Under the pieces are notes generated by a model. The model saw only the letters and a program-made list of their open reading frames with translations. It was not told the origin of the DNA and ran no database searches. From Sphingorhabdus contaminans (GTDB lineage: Bacteria; Pseudomonadota; Alphaproteobacteria; Sphingomonadales; Sphingomonadaceae), in contig NZ_VKKU01000001.1 in the NCBI RefSeq assembly GCF_007280415.1, forward strand, positions 1,550,001 through 1,614,000: a stretch of 64,000 nucleotides of DNA. Reading direction: 5' to 3'. Positions 25,718-34,221 of this stretch are shown here, piece after piece. Both the position numbers and the translations under genes were made by a program. The stretch's first letter is position 1. Every line of letters starts with the position of its first letter.

Positions 25718-27205
25718 TTAATCATAGCCCGCATCGGCATATTGGTCGTCGGCAAGATCGCTAAATCGCGTGATATTCGCCTCAAATTTCATACGCACAC
25801 GTCCGGTCGAACCATGCCGCTGTTTGGCGACAATCAGTTCGGCAATTCCAAAAATCCGCTCCATCTTTTCGCGCCACGCCTCATGCGCGGCTTCGTTGGC
25901 GGGGTCAGGTTGCTTGGCCTTTTCGTAATAATCCTCGCGGAATACGAACCACACCATATCGGCGTCCTGTTCGATCGAACCCGATTCACGCAAGTCGGAC
26001 AGTTGCGGGCGCTTGTCGTCGCGCTGCTCCACCGCACGGCTAAGCTGCGACAGCGCGATAACCGGCACGCCGAGTTCCTTTGCGAGCGTCTTTAAACCAC
26101 GGCTGATTTCCGAAATTTCGTTGACGCGGTTGTCGTTGGCGCGGCTCGACCCCTGCAAAAGCTGGAGATAGTCGACGATGATAAGGCCAATGCCATGCCG
26201 GCGCTGCAACCGGCGCGCACGCGTCCGCAACGCCGCAATGGTCAGCGCGGGTGTATCGTCGATAAAGAGGGGCAGTTCCTGCAATTCCCGGCTCGCGCGG
26301 GACAATTCGCGGAAATCCTCGCGTGAGATTTTACCCATACGCAGCAATTCGGAACTGATGCCCGATTGTTCCGCCAATATACGTGTTGCAAGCTGGTCGG
26401 CAGACATTTCGAGGCTGAAAAAGGCGACCTTGGCCCCTGCCCCCTTGGCCTCTTCGATGCCGTCTTCGCGTTCGCGGATCCAGCGGCGCGCGGCGTTGAA
26501 GGCAATGTTGGTCGCAAGCGAGGTCTTGCCCATGCCAGGGCGTCCGGCGAGGATCACAAGGTCACTATTGTGCAGGCCGCCGCATTTGGCGTTGATGCTG
26601 TCGAGGCCGGTGGTCACGCCCGAAAGATGCCCGCCGGACTGTAAAGCCTTTTCCACATTTTTAATGGCTTCGGTCGACGCGGCCAGAAAGCTCTTCATCG
26701 AGCCTGTTTCGCCTTCGCCCTCGGCAACCTTGTAGAGTGCGCTTTCCGCCGCTTCGATCTGGCCTTTGGGATCGACGCTTTCACTCGTATCCAGCGCGTT
26801 GTCGACCAATGTGCGGCCAACGGTCACCAGTTCGCGCAACAGCGCGAGATCGTAAATCTGCTGCGCAAAATCACGCGCACCGATCAGACCGGCGCCATCC
26901 GCCGTCAATTTGACCAGATAGCCGGGTCCACCCAGTTCCTTCATCGCCTCGTCAGCTTCGAAAAAGGGCTTCAGCGTTACAGGCGTGACCAGCATATTTC
27001 GGTCAATCAGGCGCAAAATCTGGTCATAAATCCGGCCGTGCAACGGTTCGAAGAAATGGCCGGGTTGCAACTTGATCGACACGTCTTCGATGATGCGGTT
27101 GTCGATCAGAATCGCGCCCAGAAATGCAGCCTCCGCTTCGATATTACGGGGCAAGCGTTGGGGTTCAGCTTCGTTAACAGCAGCAAGTCTAATCGGTTCG
27201 GCCAT
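25718..27205 (-). CDS. dnaB: Replicative DNA helicase DnaB
   Basis: 495 residues. The N-terminal DnaB domain starts at LPRNIEAEAAFLGAILID. The C-terminal RecA-like motor has Walker A GRPGMGKTS (221-229), a Walker B-type segment GIGLIIVDYLQLL and the conserved VIALSQLSRAVEQRDDKRPQLSDLRESGSIEQDAD. It unwinds DNA at the fork as a hexamer. A TGTGGACAA DnaA-box-like 9-mer lies 66 bases upstream of the start, and the same 9-mer recurs upstream of dnaN. It is divergent from the UPF0262 gene. Confidence 0.97.
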   Translation of the reverse strand: MAEPIRLAAVNEAEPQRLPRNIEAEAAFLGAILIDNRIIEDVSIKLQPGHFFEPLHGRIYDQILRLIDRNMLVTPVTLKPFFEADEAMKELGGPGYLVKLTADGAGLIGARDFAQQIYDLALLRELVTVGRTLVDNALDTSESVDPKGQIEAAESALYKVAEGEGETGSMKSFLAASTEAIKNVEKALQSGGHLSGVTTGLDSINAKCGGLHNSDLVILAGRPGMGKTSLATNIAFNAARRWIREREDGIEEAKGAGAKVAFFSLEMSADQLATRILAEQSGISSELLRMGKISREDFRELSRASRELQELPLFIDDTPALTIAALRTRARRLQRRHGIGLIIVDYLQLLQGSSRANDNRVNEISEISRGLKTLAKELGVPVIALSQLSRAVEQRDDKRPQLSDLRESGSIEQDADMVWFVFREDYYEKAKQPDPANEAAHEAWREKMERIFGIAELIVAKQRHGSTGRVRMKFEANITRFSDLADDQYADAGYD

Positions 27206-27270
27206 GACGCCCTATCCTTTAGCATGAACGACGGCGCAAGCCCTCCAAAAAATAGAATCGGGGACAGGGC

Positions 27271-27279
27271 TGTGGACAA
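27271..27279 (-). promoter_or_regulatory. DnaA-box-like site upstream of dnaB
   Basis: TGTGGACAA on the plus strand is TTGTCCACA on the minus strand, one base from the DnaA box TTATCCACA. It lies in the dnaB/UPF0262 divergent intergenic region, 66 bases before the dnaB start. The identical 9-mer occurs at 62104-62112 before dnaN. Confidence 0.45.
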
Positions 27280-27353
27280 ATATGTTATCGCGCAATCATC
27301 CTCACCAAAGAGGATTCACTTGCCCCAAAATTATCTCAAGCTAACACAGCAAC

Positions 27354-27836
27354 ATGAGCGACGCGCGCATCATCAAGGTCGAGTTGGACGAAGCCACCAT
27401 TCTCCGGCGCAATGCCGATATCGAGCAGGAACGTCGCGTCGCGATCTTCGACCTGATCGAGGATAATGTCTTCAAACCGCTGCGCGATTTTGGCGACGGC
27501 TATGCCGGTCCCTATCAATTGCATCTGAGTGTCGAGGAAGGACGATTGATCTGGGATATCCGCCGCGAAGACGGAAGCCCGTTCGAAATACTGATCCTCG
27601 GTCTCGGTCGGTTCCGGCGTGTGGTGAAAGACTATTTCGCTATTTGCGACAGCTATTACCAGGCCATCCGCAAAGCGAGTGCCGCCGAAATCGAGACCAT
27701 CGATATGGCGCGACGGGGCATCCACAATGAAGCCGCCGAAATTTTGATGGAACGATTGGAAGGCAAAGTCGAAGTCGACTTTGCAACAGCCCGCCGGCTG
27801 TTCACCCTGATTTGCGTGCTGCATATCAAGGGGTGA
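27354..27836 (+). CDS. UPF0262 family protein
   Basis: 160 residues, the family's usual length. The sequence SDARIIKVELDEATILRRNADIEQERRVAIFDLIEDN and FEILILGLGRFRRVVKDYFAICDSYYQAIR is the conserved core of UPF0262, a small cytoplasmic family found almost only in alphaproteobacteria and with no known function. It has no signal peptide or membrane segment and ends soon after the conserved FTLICVLHIKG. It is divergent from dnaB and followed by a long inverted repeat rather than another gene. Confidence 0.9.
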   Translation: MSDARIIKVELDEATILRRNADIEQERRVAIFDLIEDNVFKPLRDFGDGYAGPYQLHLSVEEGRLIWDIRREDGSPFEILILGLGRFRRVVKDYFAICDSYYQAIRKASAAEIETIDMARRGIHNEAAEILMERLEGKVEVDFATARRLFTLICVLHIKG

Positions 27837-27878
27837 AATCGGCCGTTTTGTTATCGCCGCCTTCACTGCACCAACACC

Positions 27879-28020
27879 GTCACCCTGAACTTGTTTCAGG
27901 GTCCATCATGAAGCACTCCCCGTCGGGTGCTGTTTAAAGCAACCGTGCGGCGTTGGTTGGTTTGCCACAAGATTGAAGGAATGCACGGACAGATGGACCC
28001 TGAAACAAGTTCAGGGTGAC
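27879..28020. repeat. REP/BIME-like inverted repeat, two perfect 29-bp arms
   Basis: Arm 27879-27907 is the exact reverse complement of arm 27992-28020, separated by 84 bases. Each arm also folds on itself: CCCTGAA, a 5-base loop, TTCAGGG. The whole intergenic stretch 27837-28181 (345 bases) has no convincing gene; it holds this element plus about 160 bases in which I see nothing. Elements of this look occur many times in sphingomonad genomes and may act in transcript stability or as RAYT-mobilised REPs. Confidence 0.8.
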
Positions 28021-28181
28021 AGGAACTCTTAGCCAGATTGAGCGAGACTCTAACGAAGATAGAAATGCGTAAACGACCGTAAAAGCATCCTCCTTGCGCT
28101 ACGTCTTTCCAATCACCCCTCGACTCCGCGCATGGTCGGCGGCATTGCAAGACGTGATTCGGGAAAGGGAAATTCAAACGC

Positions 28182-28868
28182 ATGTCTGGTGCTAGGAGCC
28201 GCTCTATTCGATGGGGGTCGATCGTGGCGGTGGTGCTTTTGGCAGCCCTCGGCCTTTGGCATCTCGTCACCGGATGGACGCCTTCACGCGACGAATATCC
28301 GGTGCAGGGAATCGTCGTCACCGCCGCCAATGGCAAACCTGTTTGGTCACGCCTCGGCGCAACAGGTGTCGATTTTGCCTATCTGACGGCGGTCGAAGGT
28401 GCGCAAACCCGCGACAACCAGTTTGAAGCCAATCTGGAAGGGGTGAAACAGGCGGGCATCCGCTATGGCGCGCTCCACCATTTCGATATTTGTCGCCTCG
28501 CATCGGACCAGGCGATGCTGTTCATCACATCGGTTCCGCGTGATCCCGCCGCCTTGCCACCTGCCGTCCAACTCGACTTTACCGAAAACTGCACCAGCCG
28601 TCCCAACCGCGCGCTGATCCTTTCGGAACTCGCAACATTTCTGAATTTGATCGAGGCACATAGCGGTTCGCCCGCGATCCTGTTACTGACACCCGAATTC
28701 GAAAAGGAGTATCAGGTGAGCAGCGCAATTGACCGCACGGTATGGCTGGAAAGAAACTGGATGCTACCCGATTATTCGGCACGTCCTTGGGTCATGTGGA
28801 CAGCAAATTCGGCACGCCGTGTCGATGGCATCGATGGACCCGTCCGCTGGGCCGTGGTGCGTAAATGA
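28182..28868 (+). CDS. GH25 (lysozyme-like) family protein with degenerate active site
   Basis: 228 residues with one N-terminal membrane anchor (IVAVVLLAALGLWHLVTGW) and the rest periplasmic. The fold is GH25-like: GVDFAYLTAVEGAQTRDNQFEANLEGVKQAGIRYGALHHFDIC, then LPPAVQLDF and AILLLTPEFEKEY. However, the usual first strand GxDVSxxQG reads GIVVTAANG, so the conserved Asp is missing. The usual D-x-E pair reads DFTE. It may therefore bind rather than cut peptidoglycan. Its stop overlaps the cytidine deaminase start (ATGA), so it heads a small operon with cdd and dcd. Confidence 0.75.
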   Translation: MSGARSRSIRWGSIVAVVLLAALGLWHLVTGWTPSRDEYPVQGIVVTAANGKPVWSRLGATGVDFAYLTAVEGAQTRDNQFEANLEGVKQAGIRYGALHHFDICRLASDQAMLFITSVPRDPAALPPAVQLDFTENCTSRPNRALILSELATFLNLIEAHSGSPAILLLTPEFEKEYQVSSAIDRTVWLERNWMLPDYSARPWVMWTANSARRVDGIDGPVRWAVVRK

Positions 28869-29287
28869 GCCAGGATCTCGTAAATGCGGCGATCGCGGCG
28901 TCGGCCAATGCCTATGCGCCCTATTCCAACTTCCACGTCGGCGCAGCCCTGTTACTCGACGACGGGCAGATTGTCAGCGGCGCCAATTTTGAAAATGCCA
29001 GCTATGGCATGACCCTGTGCGCCGAAACGGTCGCTATTGCGAAAGCGAACAGCGACGGCACCTTGCGGAAAATCGTCGCCATCGCCGTTGCGGGCGGTCC
29101 GGCCGGACAGGTTGCCGCCAATGATGAGGCCATTACACCGTGCGGACGATGCCGTCAGATCATCAAAGAGGTTGCAGACCTGACCGAGCGCGATATTCCT
29201 GTCCATTGCGCGCACGCAAACGGTTACGATACCTATCTTCTGTCCGAATTGTTGCCGCATGGGTTCGGACCGGCCAATCTGAAATAG
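28865..29287 (+). CDS. cdd: Cytidine deaminase
   Basis: 140 residues, typical of the homotetrameric type. The active site is complete: Cys52-Ala-Glu54 (LCAETVAI) with the proton-shuttling Glu, and Cys93-x2-Cys96 (TPCGRCRQ) as the other zinc ligands. PYSNFHVGAALL and ANFENASYG are the substrate-side motifs. It deaminates cytidine and deoxycytidine to uridines in pyrimidine salvage. It overlaps the GH25-like gene by 4 bases and precedes dcd by 9 bases, so two cytosine-deaminating enzymes are in one operon. Confidence 0.95.
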   Translation: MSQDLVNAAIAASANAYAPYSNFHVGAALLLDDGQIVSGANFENASYGMTLCAETVAIAKANSDGTLRKIVAIAVAGGPAGQVAANDEAITPCGRCRQIIKEVADLTERDIPVHCAHANGYDTYLLSELLPHGFGPANLK

Positions 29288-29296
29288 AGGGAATAT

Positions 29297-29851
29297 ATGT
29301 CCATTCTTTCCGACATCTGGATACGCGAACAGGCCAAGGCCAATGGCATGATTGAGCCGTTTGTCGAGGCGCAGCGCCGCGACGGATGCATCAGTTACGG
29401 ATTGTCATCCTATGGTTATGATGCGCGTGTTGCCGATGAATTCAAGATTTTCACCAATGTTGATAGCTCGATTGTCGACCCAAAGGAATTTGATCCGAAA
29501 AGCTTCGTCGACCGCAAGACCGATGTGTGCATCATTCCTCCCAACAGCTTTGCCCTTGCCCGCACAGTCGAATATTTCCGCGTCCCGCGCGATGTACTGG
29601 TCATCTGTCTGGGCAAGAGCACCTATGCCCGGTGCGGCATCATCGTGAACGTCACGCCGCTGGAACCCGGCTGGGAAGGTCATGTAACGCTGGAATTTTC
29701 CAACACGACACCGTTGCCCGCCAAAATCTACGCCAATGAAGGTGCATGCCAGTTCCTTTTCCTGAAGGGCGAACAGCCATGCGAGACAAGCTATGCCGAC
29801 CGCGCTGGCAAATATATGGGCCAACGCGGCGTCACCTTGCCCAAATTATAA
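29297..29851 (+). CDS. dcd: dCTP deaminase
   Basis: 184 residues, full length. A GAGGGAA ribosome-binding site precedes the ATG. Motifs include [52 protein letters not shown] (with the catalytic Glu) and [13 protein letters not shown], as in trimeric Dcd/DUT-fold proteins. It makes dUTP from dCTP for thymidylate synthesis. It follows cdd closely in the same operon. Confidence 0.96.
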   Translation: MSILSDIWIREQAKANGMIEPFVEAQRRDGCISYGLSSYGYDARVADEFKIFTNVDSSIVDPKEFDPKSFVDRKTDVCIIPPNSFALARTVEYFRVPRDVLVICLGKSTYARCGIIVNVTPLEPGWEGHVTLEFSNTTPLPAKIYANEGACQFLFLKGEQPCETSYADRAGKYMGQRGVTLPKL

Positions 29852-29896
29852 AAGTCCGGCGCAGCCTGGCTGCCTGTATAAAAGAGAGGAATGCCC

Positions 29897-31057
29897 ATGC
29901 CAAAGAACCGCGAATTTGACATCATCGTCTATGGCGCCACCGGATATACCGGCCGTCTTGTCGCCGAATATCTGATTGGCAAAACCGGCCTGAAATGGGC
30001 CATGGCAGGGCGCAGCGCGGATAAGCTGGCCGAGGTGCGCGATCTTATCGGTGCGCCTGCCGACACGCCTCTGGTTGTGGCCGATGCGTCTGATCCTGCC
30101 TCGCTGGATGCCATGGCGAAGCGCGCCAATGTCATCCTGACGACCGTCGGCCCCTATCAGCTTTACGGCAACGAACTGGTTGCCGCCTGTGTTGCCAACG
30201 GAACCGACTATACCGACCTGTGCGGTGAGCCGGCATGGATGCGGCAGAAGATTGACGAACATGACGCAGCCGCCAAAGCCTCGGGTGCGCGCATCTGTTT
30301 TTCGGCAGGGTTTGATTCCATCCCCTTTGATCTGGGCGTGCTGATGCTGCAGAAGCATTGCATCGAAAAATTCGGTGCACCTGCCCCCCGCGTCAAAGGA
30401 CGTGTGCGCGCCATGGCCGGCAAGTTTTCAGGGGGTACAGCCGCCAGTTTAAAGGCCACGATGGCGGCGGCGGCAAAGGATCCCGCGGTGATCGGCTACC
30501 TTACCAACCCTTTCAGCCTTGCAGGCGGTTTTGAAGGACCGGCGCAGCCAGCCGGAAACAAGCCGGAATATGATGAAAGTCTTGGCAGCTGGGCAACAAG
30601 CTTTGTGATGGCGCCCATCAACACCAAGAATGTGCACCGCACCAACGCATTGACGGGGCATCTGTATGGCACCGATTTTGTCTATGATGAAATGATGCTG
30701 ACCGGTCCCGGCGATGCAGGACAGCAGGCGGCAGAATATGTTGCCAAAACCCCGATGATCGGCACGCCCGATGATCCCAAGCCGGGTGAAGGTCCGACCA
30801 AGGAAGAACGCGACAATGGCTATTATGATGTGCTGTTCGTCGCCGAATATCCCGATGGGCGCACCGCGCGGTTGAGCGTGAAGGGCGACAAGGACCCGGG
30901 CTATGGCTCAACGTCCAAGATGATTTCGGAAACCGCCATTGGCCTTAGCGAGATTGATGGACCGGGCGGTGTGACGACCCCGGGGGCGGCACTTGGCGCG
31001 GCGCTCGTCGACCGCCTGCAGCAACATGCAGGCCTGACGTTCACGGTCGAAGGGTAA
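29897..31057 (+). CDS. Saccharopine dehydrogenase-like NAD(P)-binding protein (trans-acting enoyl reductase type)
   Basis: 386 residues from the second in-frame ATG (29897), chosen because AGAGG lies 7 bases before it; the first ATG at 29891 has no room for a ribosome-binding site. The N-terminus FDIIVYGATGYTGRLVAEYLI is a Rossmann nucleotide-binding motif. It is followed by NVILTTVGPYQLYGNELVAACVANGTDYTDLCGEP, diagnostic of this Lys9/saccharopine dehydrogenase-like family (also human SCCPDH and mycobacterial Rv2449c/Rv2953 enoyl reductases). There are no polyketide or lipid synthase genes nearby, so substrate and pathway are unknown. Confidence 0.85.
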   Translation: MPKNREFDIIVYGATGYTGRLVAEYLIGKTGLKWAMAGRSADKLAEVRDLIGAPADTPLVVADASDPASLDAMAKRANVILTTVGPYQLYGNELVAACVANGTDYTDLCGEPAWMRQKIDEHDAAAKASGARICFSAGFDSIPFDLGVLMLQKHCIEKFGAPAPRVKGRVRAMAGKFSGGTAASLKATMAAAAKDPAVIGYLTNPFSLAGGFEGPAQPAGNKPEYDESLGSWATSFVMAPINTKNVHRTNALTGHLYGTDFVYDEMMLTGPGDAGQQAAEYVAKTPMIGTPDDPKPGEGPTKEERDNGYYDVLFVAEYPDGRTARLSVKGDKDPGYGSTSKMISETAIGLSEIDGPGGVTTPGAALGAALVDRLQQHAGLTFTVEG

Positions 31058-31099
31058 ACCCTTTCAAAGTGGCGGCCTTGCGCCTATATCGCCCGCATC

Positions 31100-31864
31100 A
31101 TGTTAGGTCGCCTCTTTAAAAAAGCCGCCGCTGCGCGGCCGATTGATACCGCACGGGTTCCGGACGGAATGCGGGTCTATGCCATCGGGGATGTGCATGG
31201 CCGCAATGATTTGCTGCACGATCTGCTCACGAAAATCGAGGCGGACGATATGCAGCGCGGTCCGGCGGATACGCTGATCATTTTTCTCGGTGATTTGATG
31301 GACCGCGGGCCGGACAGCGCCGGTGTGATTGAAACCGCAATGGCGCTACGCGCAGCGGGTCGCAAGGTGCGCTTTTTAATGGGCAATCATGAGGAGGTGT
31401 TCCTGCGCGCCTGCCGGAAAAATGATCCCAAAATCACGCGGTTCTTCATCCGGATCGGGGGGGAGGCAACGGTGTTGTCCTATCCCATCACCCGCGCCGA
31501 ATATATGGCGCTCGACATGCACGAACTGTCCGAACGGCTGCAGACTCTGGTGCCGGAAAGCCATCTGGAATTTATCGACAGTTTTGAGGATCAGATTGTC
31601 CTCGGCGACTACGCCTTCGTCCACGCCGGCATCCGCCCGGGCGTCCCCCTCGCCGACCAGAAACCCAGCGATTTGCGCTGGATTCGCGAGGAATTCGTCG
31701 ACCATCGGGGCGACCTCGAAAAGGTCATAATCTATGGCCACACCATCTACGAAAAGGTCGAAGAAAGGGGGTCCCGGATCGGCATCGACACCGGCGCTTA
31801 TGCTTCAGCCGAGTTAACAGCGATCGGATTGGAAGGCGGCGAACGCTGGTATTTGCAAACCTGA
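31100..31864 (+). CDS. Metallophosphoesterase, PPP serine/threonine phosphatase type
   Basis: 254 residues. The PPP-family metal motifs are all present: GDVHGRND (residues 30-37), GDLMDRGPDS and MGNHEE, followed by the distal histidines in FVHAGIRPG and IYGHTIYE. It is cytoplasmic. Possible activities are protein phosphatase or symmetric Ap4A hydrolase; the short length and the RRPxRADSP-free C-terminus fit the bacterial PrpA/B-like group better than ApaH. It lies between two unrelated same-strand genes with 42- and 17-base gaps, and may be co-transcribed with either. Confidence 0.88.
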   Translation: MLGRLFKKAAAARPIDTARVPDGMRVYAIGDVHGRNDLLHDLLTKIEADDMQRGPADTLIIFLGDLMDRGPDSAGVIETAMALRAAGRKVRFLMGNHEEVFLRACRKNDPKITRFFIRIGGEATVLSYPITRAEYMALDMHELSERLQTLVPESHLEFIDSFEDQIVLGDYAFVHAGIRPGVPLADQKPSDLRWIREEFVDHRGDLEKVIIYGHTIYEKVEERGSRIGIDTGAYASAELTAIGLEGGERWYLQT

Positions 31865-31881
31865 TGCGGTAGCCCAGACCT

Positions 31882-33192
31882 ATGAAAACACGCTTCCTCC
31901 TGGCGAGTCTACTTGCCCTTTCCGCCACTCCTCCCGCAATCGCCGAGGAAAATGCCAATCCGGCACGGTTGAAAGCCGATGTTGAAAAACTCGTCAGCTT
32001 CGGAACCCGCCACACCCTTTCGTCTGCCACCGACCCAAAACGCGGAATAGGCGCTGCACGGCGATGGGCAAAAGCGGAATTCGAAAAAATCGCGCAATCC
32101 TGCAAAGGATGTATGACCACCGAACTGCTCGAACGAACGATGTCCGGTCCCCGCGTTCCAAACGGCGTCAACATTGTCGATGTTCTCGCGATCAAGCCCG
32201 GAAAAATGGGCTGGGATCATGTGATTATCATCGCCGGTCACATAGACAGCCGGGTTTCGGACGTAATGGATTTCACCAAGGACGCGCCCGGCGCAAATGA
32301 CGACGGCTCCGGCAGCGCATTGGTGATTGAGGCCGCACGACTAATGGCCAAACAGCCGCAGAGCGAGGCAACGATCATATTCGCTCTACTGTCGGGCGAA
32401 GAACAAGGCCTGCTGGGCGGACGATTGTTGGCCGAAACTGCAAAAGAGCGCGGATGGAAAGTCACCGCTATGCTCAATAACGACATCGTCGGCAACATCG
32501 TCGGCACTGACGGGCGTAAGGTTGACTCGGTGGTCCGCGTCTTCAGCGAAGGTATCCGCGCATCGGAGGACCTTGCTGCACAGATGGCGAGACGCGGTAG
32601 CGGTGGAGAGGATGACGGACCGAGCCGGGGACTGATGCGTTACGCAAACAAAGTAGCAGAGGCAAATCCCGCCATTGGTCTTGATGTATTTGGTGTGCGA
32701 CGCCCCGACCGGTTTAGTCGCGGTGGGGATCATCTGCCGGCGCTGGAACTTGGTTTACCGGCCATACGGTTCACTGTTGGCGTTGAAAATTACCACCACC
32801 AGCATCAGGATCTACGGACAGAAAATGGCATCGAATATGGTGATACCGTCGACAAGATGGACTTTACCTATCTTGCTAAAGTAACTGCCCTGAATGTCGC
32901 AACGGCAACTGCGCTTGCCAGTGCGCCGCCAGCTCCCGGATCCGCGACTTTAGGCGGGGCAGTATCGTCGGATACCAGCATATCCTGGACAGCAGCCCCA
33001 GGCGCGGTGCGTTATCGTGTTTATCAGCGGCGAGCGGATGCGCAGGACTGGACATTGGCGCAAGAGGTCGAGGGAACCGAAACAGTCCTAAAGGGCCTGA
33101 TCGTCGATGACCACTTTGTCGGAGTGAGCGCCGTAGGGAAAAATGGTGCAGAAAGCACGATCACTTTCGGCGGGCTCCCTCCCCGCAGATAA
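31882..33192 (+). CDS. Secreted M28-family zinc peptidase
   Basis: 436 residues with a signal peptide ending in PAIAEE. The two-zinc aminopeptidase core is intact: IIAGHIDSR, GANDDGSGSALVIEAARL (bridging Asp), SGEEQGLLGG (catalytic Glu-Glu), NNDIVGN and the final His in ENYHHQHQDLRT. The last 90 residues (SISWTAAPGAVRYRVYQRRAD) look like a fibronectin-type III domain. It probably releases N-terminal amino acids from peptides in the periplasm or outside. It is followed by a strong bidirectional stem-loop shared with ctrA. Confidence 0.92.
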   Translation: MKTRFLLASLLALSATPPAIAEENANPARLKADVEKLVSFGTRHTLSSATDPKRGIGAARRWAKAEFEKIAQSCKGCMTTELLERTMSGPRVPNGVNIVDVLAIKPGKMGWDHVIIIAGHIDSRVSDVMDFTKDAPGANDDGSGSALVIEAARLMAKQPQSEATIIFALLSGEEQGLLGGRLLAETAKERGWKVTAMLNNDIVGNIVGTDGRKVDSVVRVFSEGIRASEDLAAQMARRGSGGEDDGPSRGLMRYANKVAEANPAIGLDVFGVRRPDRFSRGGDHLPALELGLPAIRFTVGVENYHHQHQDLRTENGIEYGDTVDKMDFTYLAKVTALNVATATALASAPPAPGSATLGGAVSSDTSISWTAAPGAVRYRVYQRRADAQDWTLAQEVEGTETVLKGLIVDDHFVGVSAVGKNGAESTITFGGLPPRR

Positions 33193-33201
33193 AATCCAAA
33201 A

Positions 33202-33233
33202 AAAGGGCGCAGCCTGTGCAGACCGCGCCCTTT
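33202..33233. terminator. Bidirectional terminator between M28 peptidase and ctrA
   Basis: AAAGGGCGC (33202-33210) pairs perfectly with GCGCCCTTT (33225-33233). On the minus strand the stem is followed by a run of T, so it is a good intrinsic terminator for ctrA; on the plus strand only TTTA follows. Confidence 0.85.
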
Positions 33234-33259
33234 AGCTACTCTCGGGTGAAAGCGGAAAA

Positions 33260-33961
33260 TCAGGCAACCATTGGTTGTTCCATATCGTCGAGATCGCGCA
33301 GCACATAGCCACGGCCCCAGACTGTTTCGATGTAATTTTCACCGCCGCATGCCAGCGCCAACTTTTTGCGCAGTTTGCAGATAAACACGTCGATAATCTT
33401 GAGTTCAGGCTCGTCCATGCCACCATAGAGATGGTTCAGGAACATTTCCTTGGTCAGCGTCGTGCCCTTACGGAGCGAGAGGAGCTCCAGCATGGCATAT
33501 TCCTTACCGGTCAGATGTACGCGGCTGCCGTCAACTTCCACAGTTTTGGCGTCGAGATTGACCGACAATTTACCGGTACGGATAACCGATTGCGAATGGC
33601 CCTTGGAACGACGCACCACTGCGTGGATACGCGCCACCAATTCTTCGCGATGGAATGGCTTGGTCACATAATCGTCGGCGCCGAAGCCGAACGAGCGAAC
33701 CTTGGAATCCATTTCCGAAATGCCGGACAGAATTAGAACAGGCGTCTGCACCTTGGCGACGCGCAGCTTCTTAAGCACGTCATAGCCATGCATGTCAGGC
33801 AGGTTCAAATCGAGCAATATGATATCATAATCGTAGAGCTTACCCAGATCGAGGCCTTCTTCGCCCAGATCAGTGGTGTAGACATTGAACCCTTCGGTTG
33901 CGAGCATCATCTCGATGGCCTTAGCCGTAGTAGGTTCATCTTCAATCAAAAGCACACGCAT
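33260..33961 (-). CDS. ctrA: Cell-cycle response regulator CtrA
   Basis: 233 residues from the ATG at 33961 with GAGGGG just upstream; the frame's 13 extra codons are rejected. It is an OmpR-type regulator: receiver with Asp51 as phosphoacceptor ([14 protein letters not shown]), the hinge, then a winged helix with [56 protein letters not shown], the CtrA signature recognition region. It controls cell-cycle, motility and envelope genes in alphaproteobacteria. A perfect TTAA-N7-TTAA box lies 98 bases upstream, implying autoregulation. The partner degradation adaptor CpdR is encoded at 54896. Confidence 0.97.
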   Translation of the reverse strand: MRVLLIEDEPTTAKAIEMMLATEGFNVYTTDLGEEGLDLGKLYDYDIILLDLNLPDMHGYDVLKKLRVAKVQTPVLILSGISEMDSKVRSFGFGADDYVTKPFHREELVARIHAVVRRSKGHSQSVIRTGKLSVNLDAKTVEVDGSRVHLTGKEYAMLELLSLRKGTTLTKEMFLNHLYGGMDEPELKIIDVFICKLRKKLALACGGENYIETVWGRGYVLRDLDDMEQPMVA

Positions 33962-34058
33962 TGGGCAAACCCCTCTTTGCTTATTGCAACCCCGAAACAC
34001 GGACCGATCCGGCTGTGTGTCGGGCTTTATTAACCATAAGGGAAATGAACTGAAAAGG

Positions 34059-34073
34059 TTAATTTCGTATTAA
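34059..34073. promoter_or_regulatory. CtrA box in the ctrA promoter region
   Basis: TTAA (34059-34062), seven bases, TTAA (34070-34073) exactly matches the CtrA binding consensus TTAA-N7-TTAA. It is 98 bases upstream of the ctrA start. A further TTAA half site is at 34030-34033. The rest of the 260-base gap 33962-34221 holds AT-rich sequence and no gene. Confidence 0.75.
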
Positions 34074-34221
34074 CGCAGGGAATCCGGCGAGTCGCGACAG
34101 CAAAACCTTCGAAAAAATGACTCAATTCCGCGGATTTAAGACTCGAACTGGACGTGTAAATTTTTTTGGAAATTAAGACTTGGACCGCCAAGGAAATAGT
34201 CAAATTCACGAATTGAGCGAC

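Noticed and set aside
34121-34217. CTCAATTC/GAATTGAG inverted pair in the ctrA-LysR gap
   Set aside because: Only 8 bases per arm and 81 bases apart in AT-rich sequence; likely chance.
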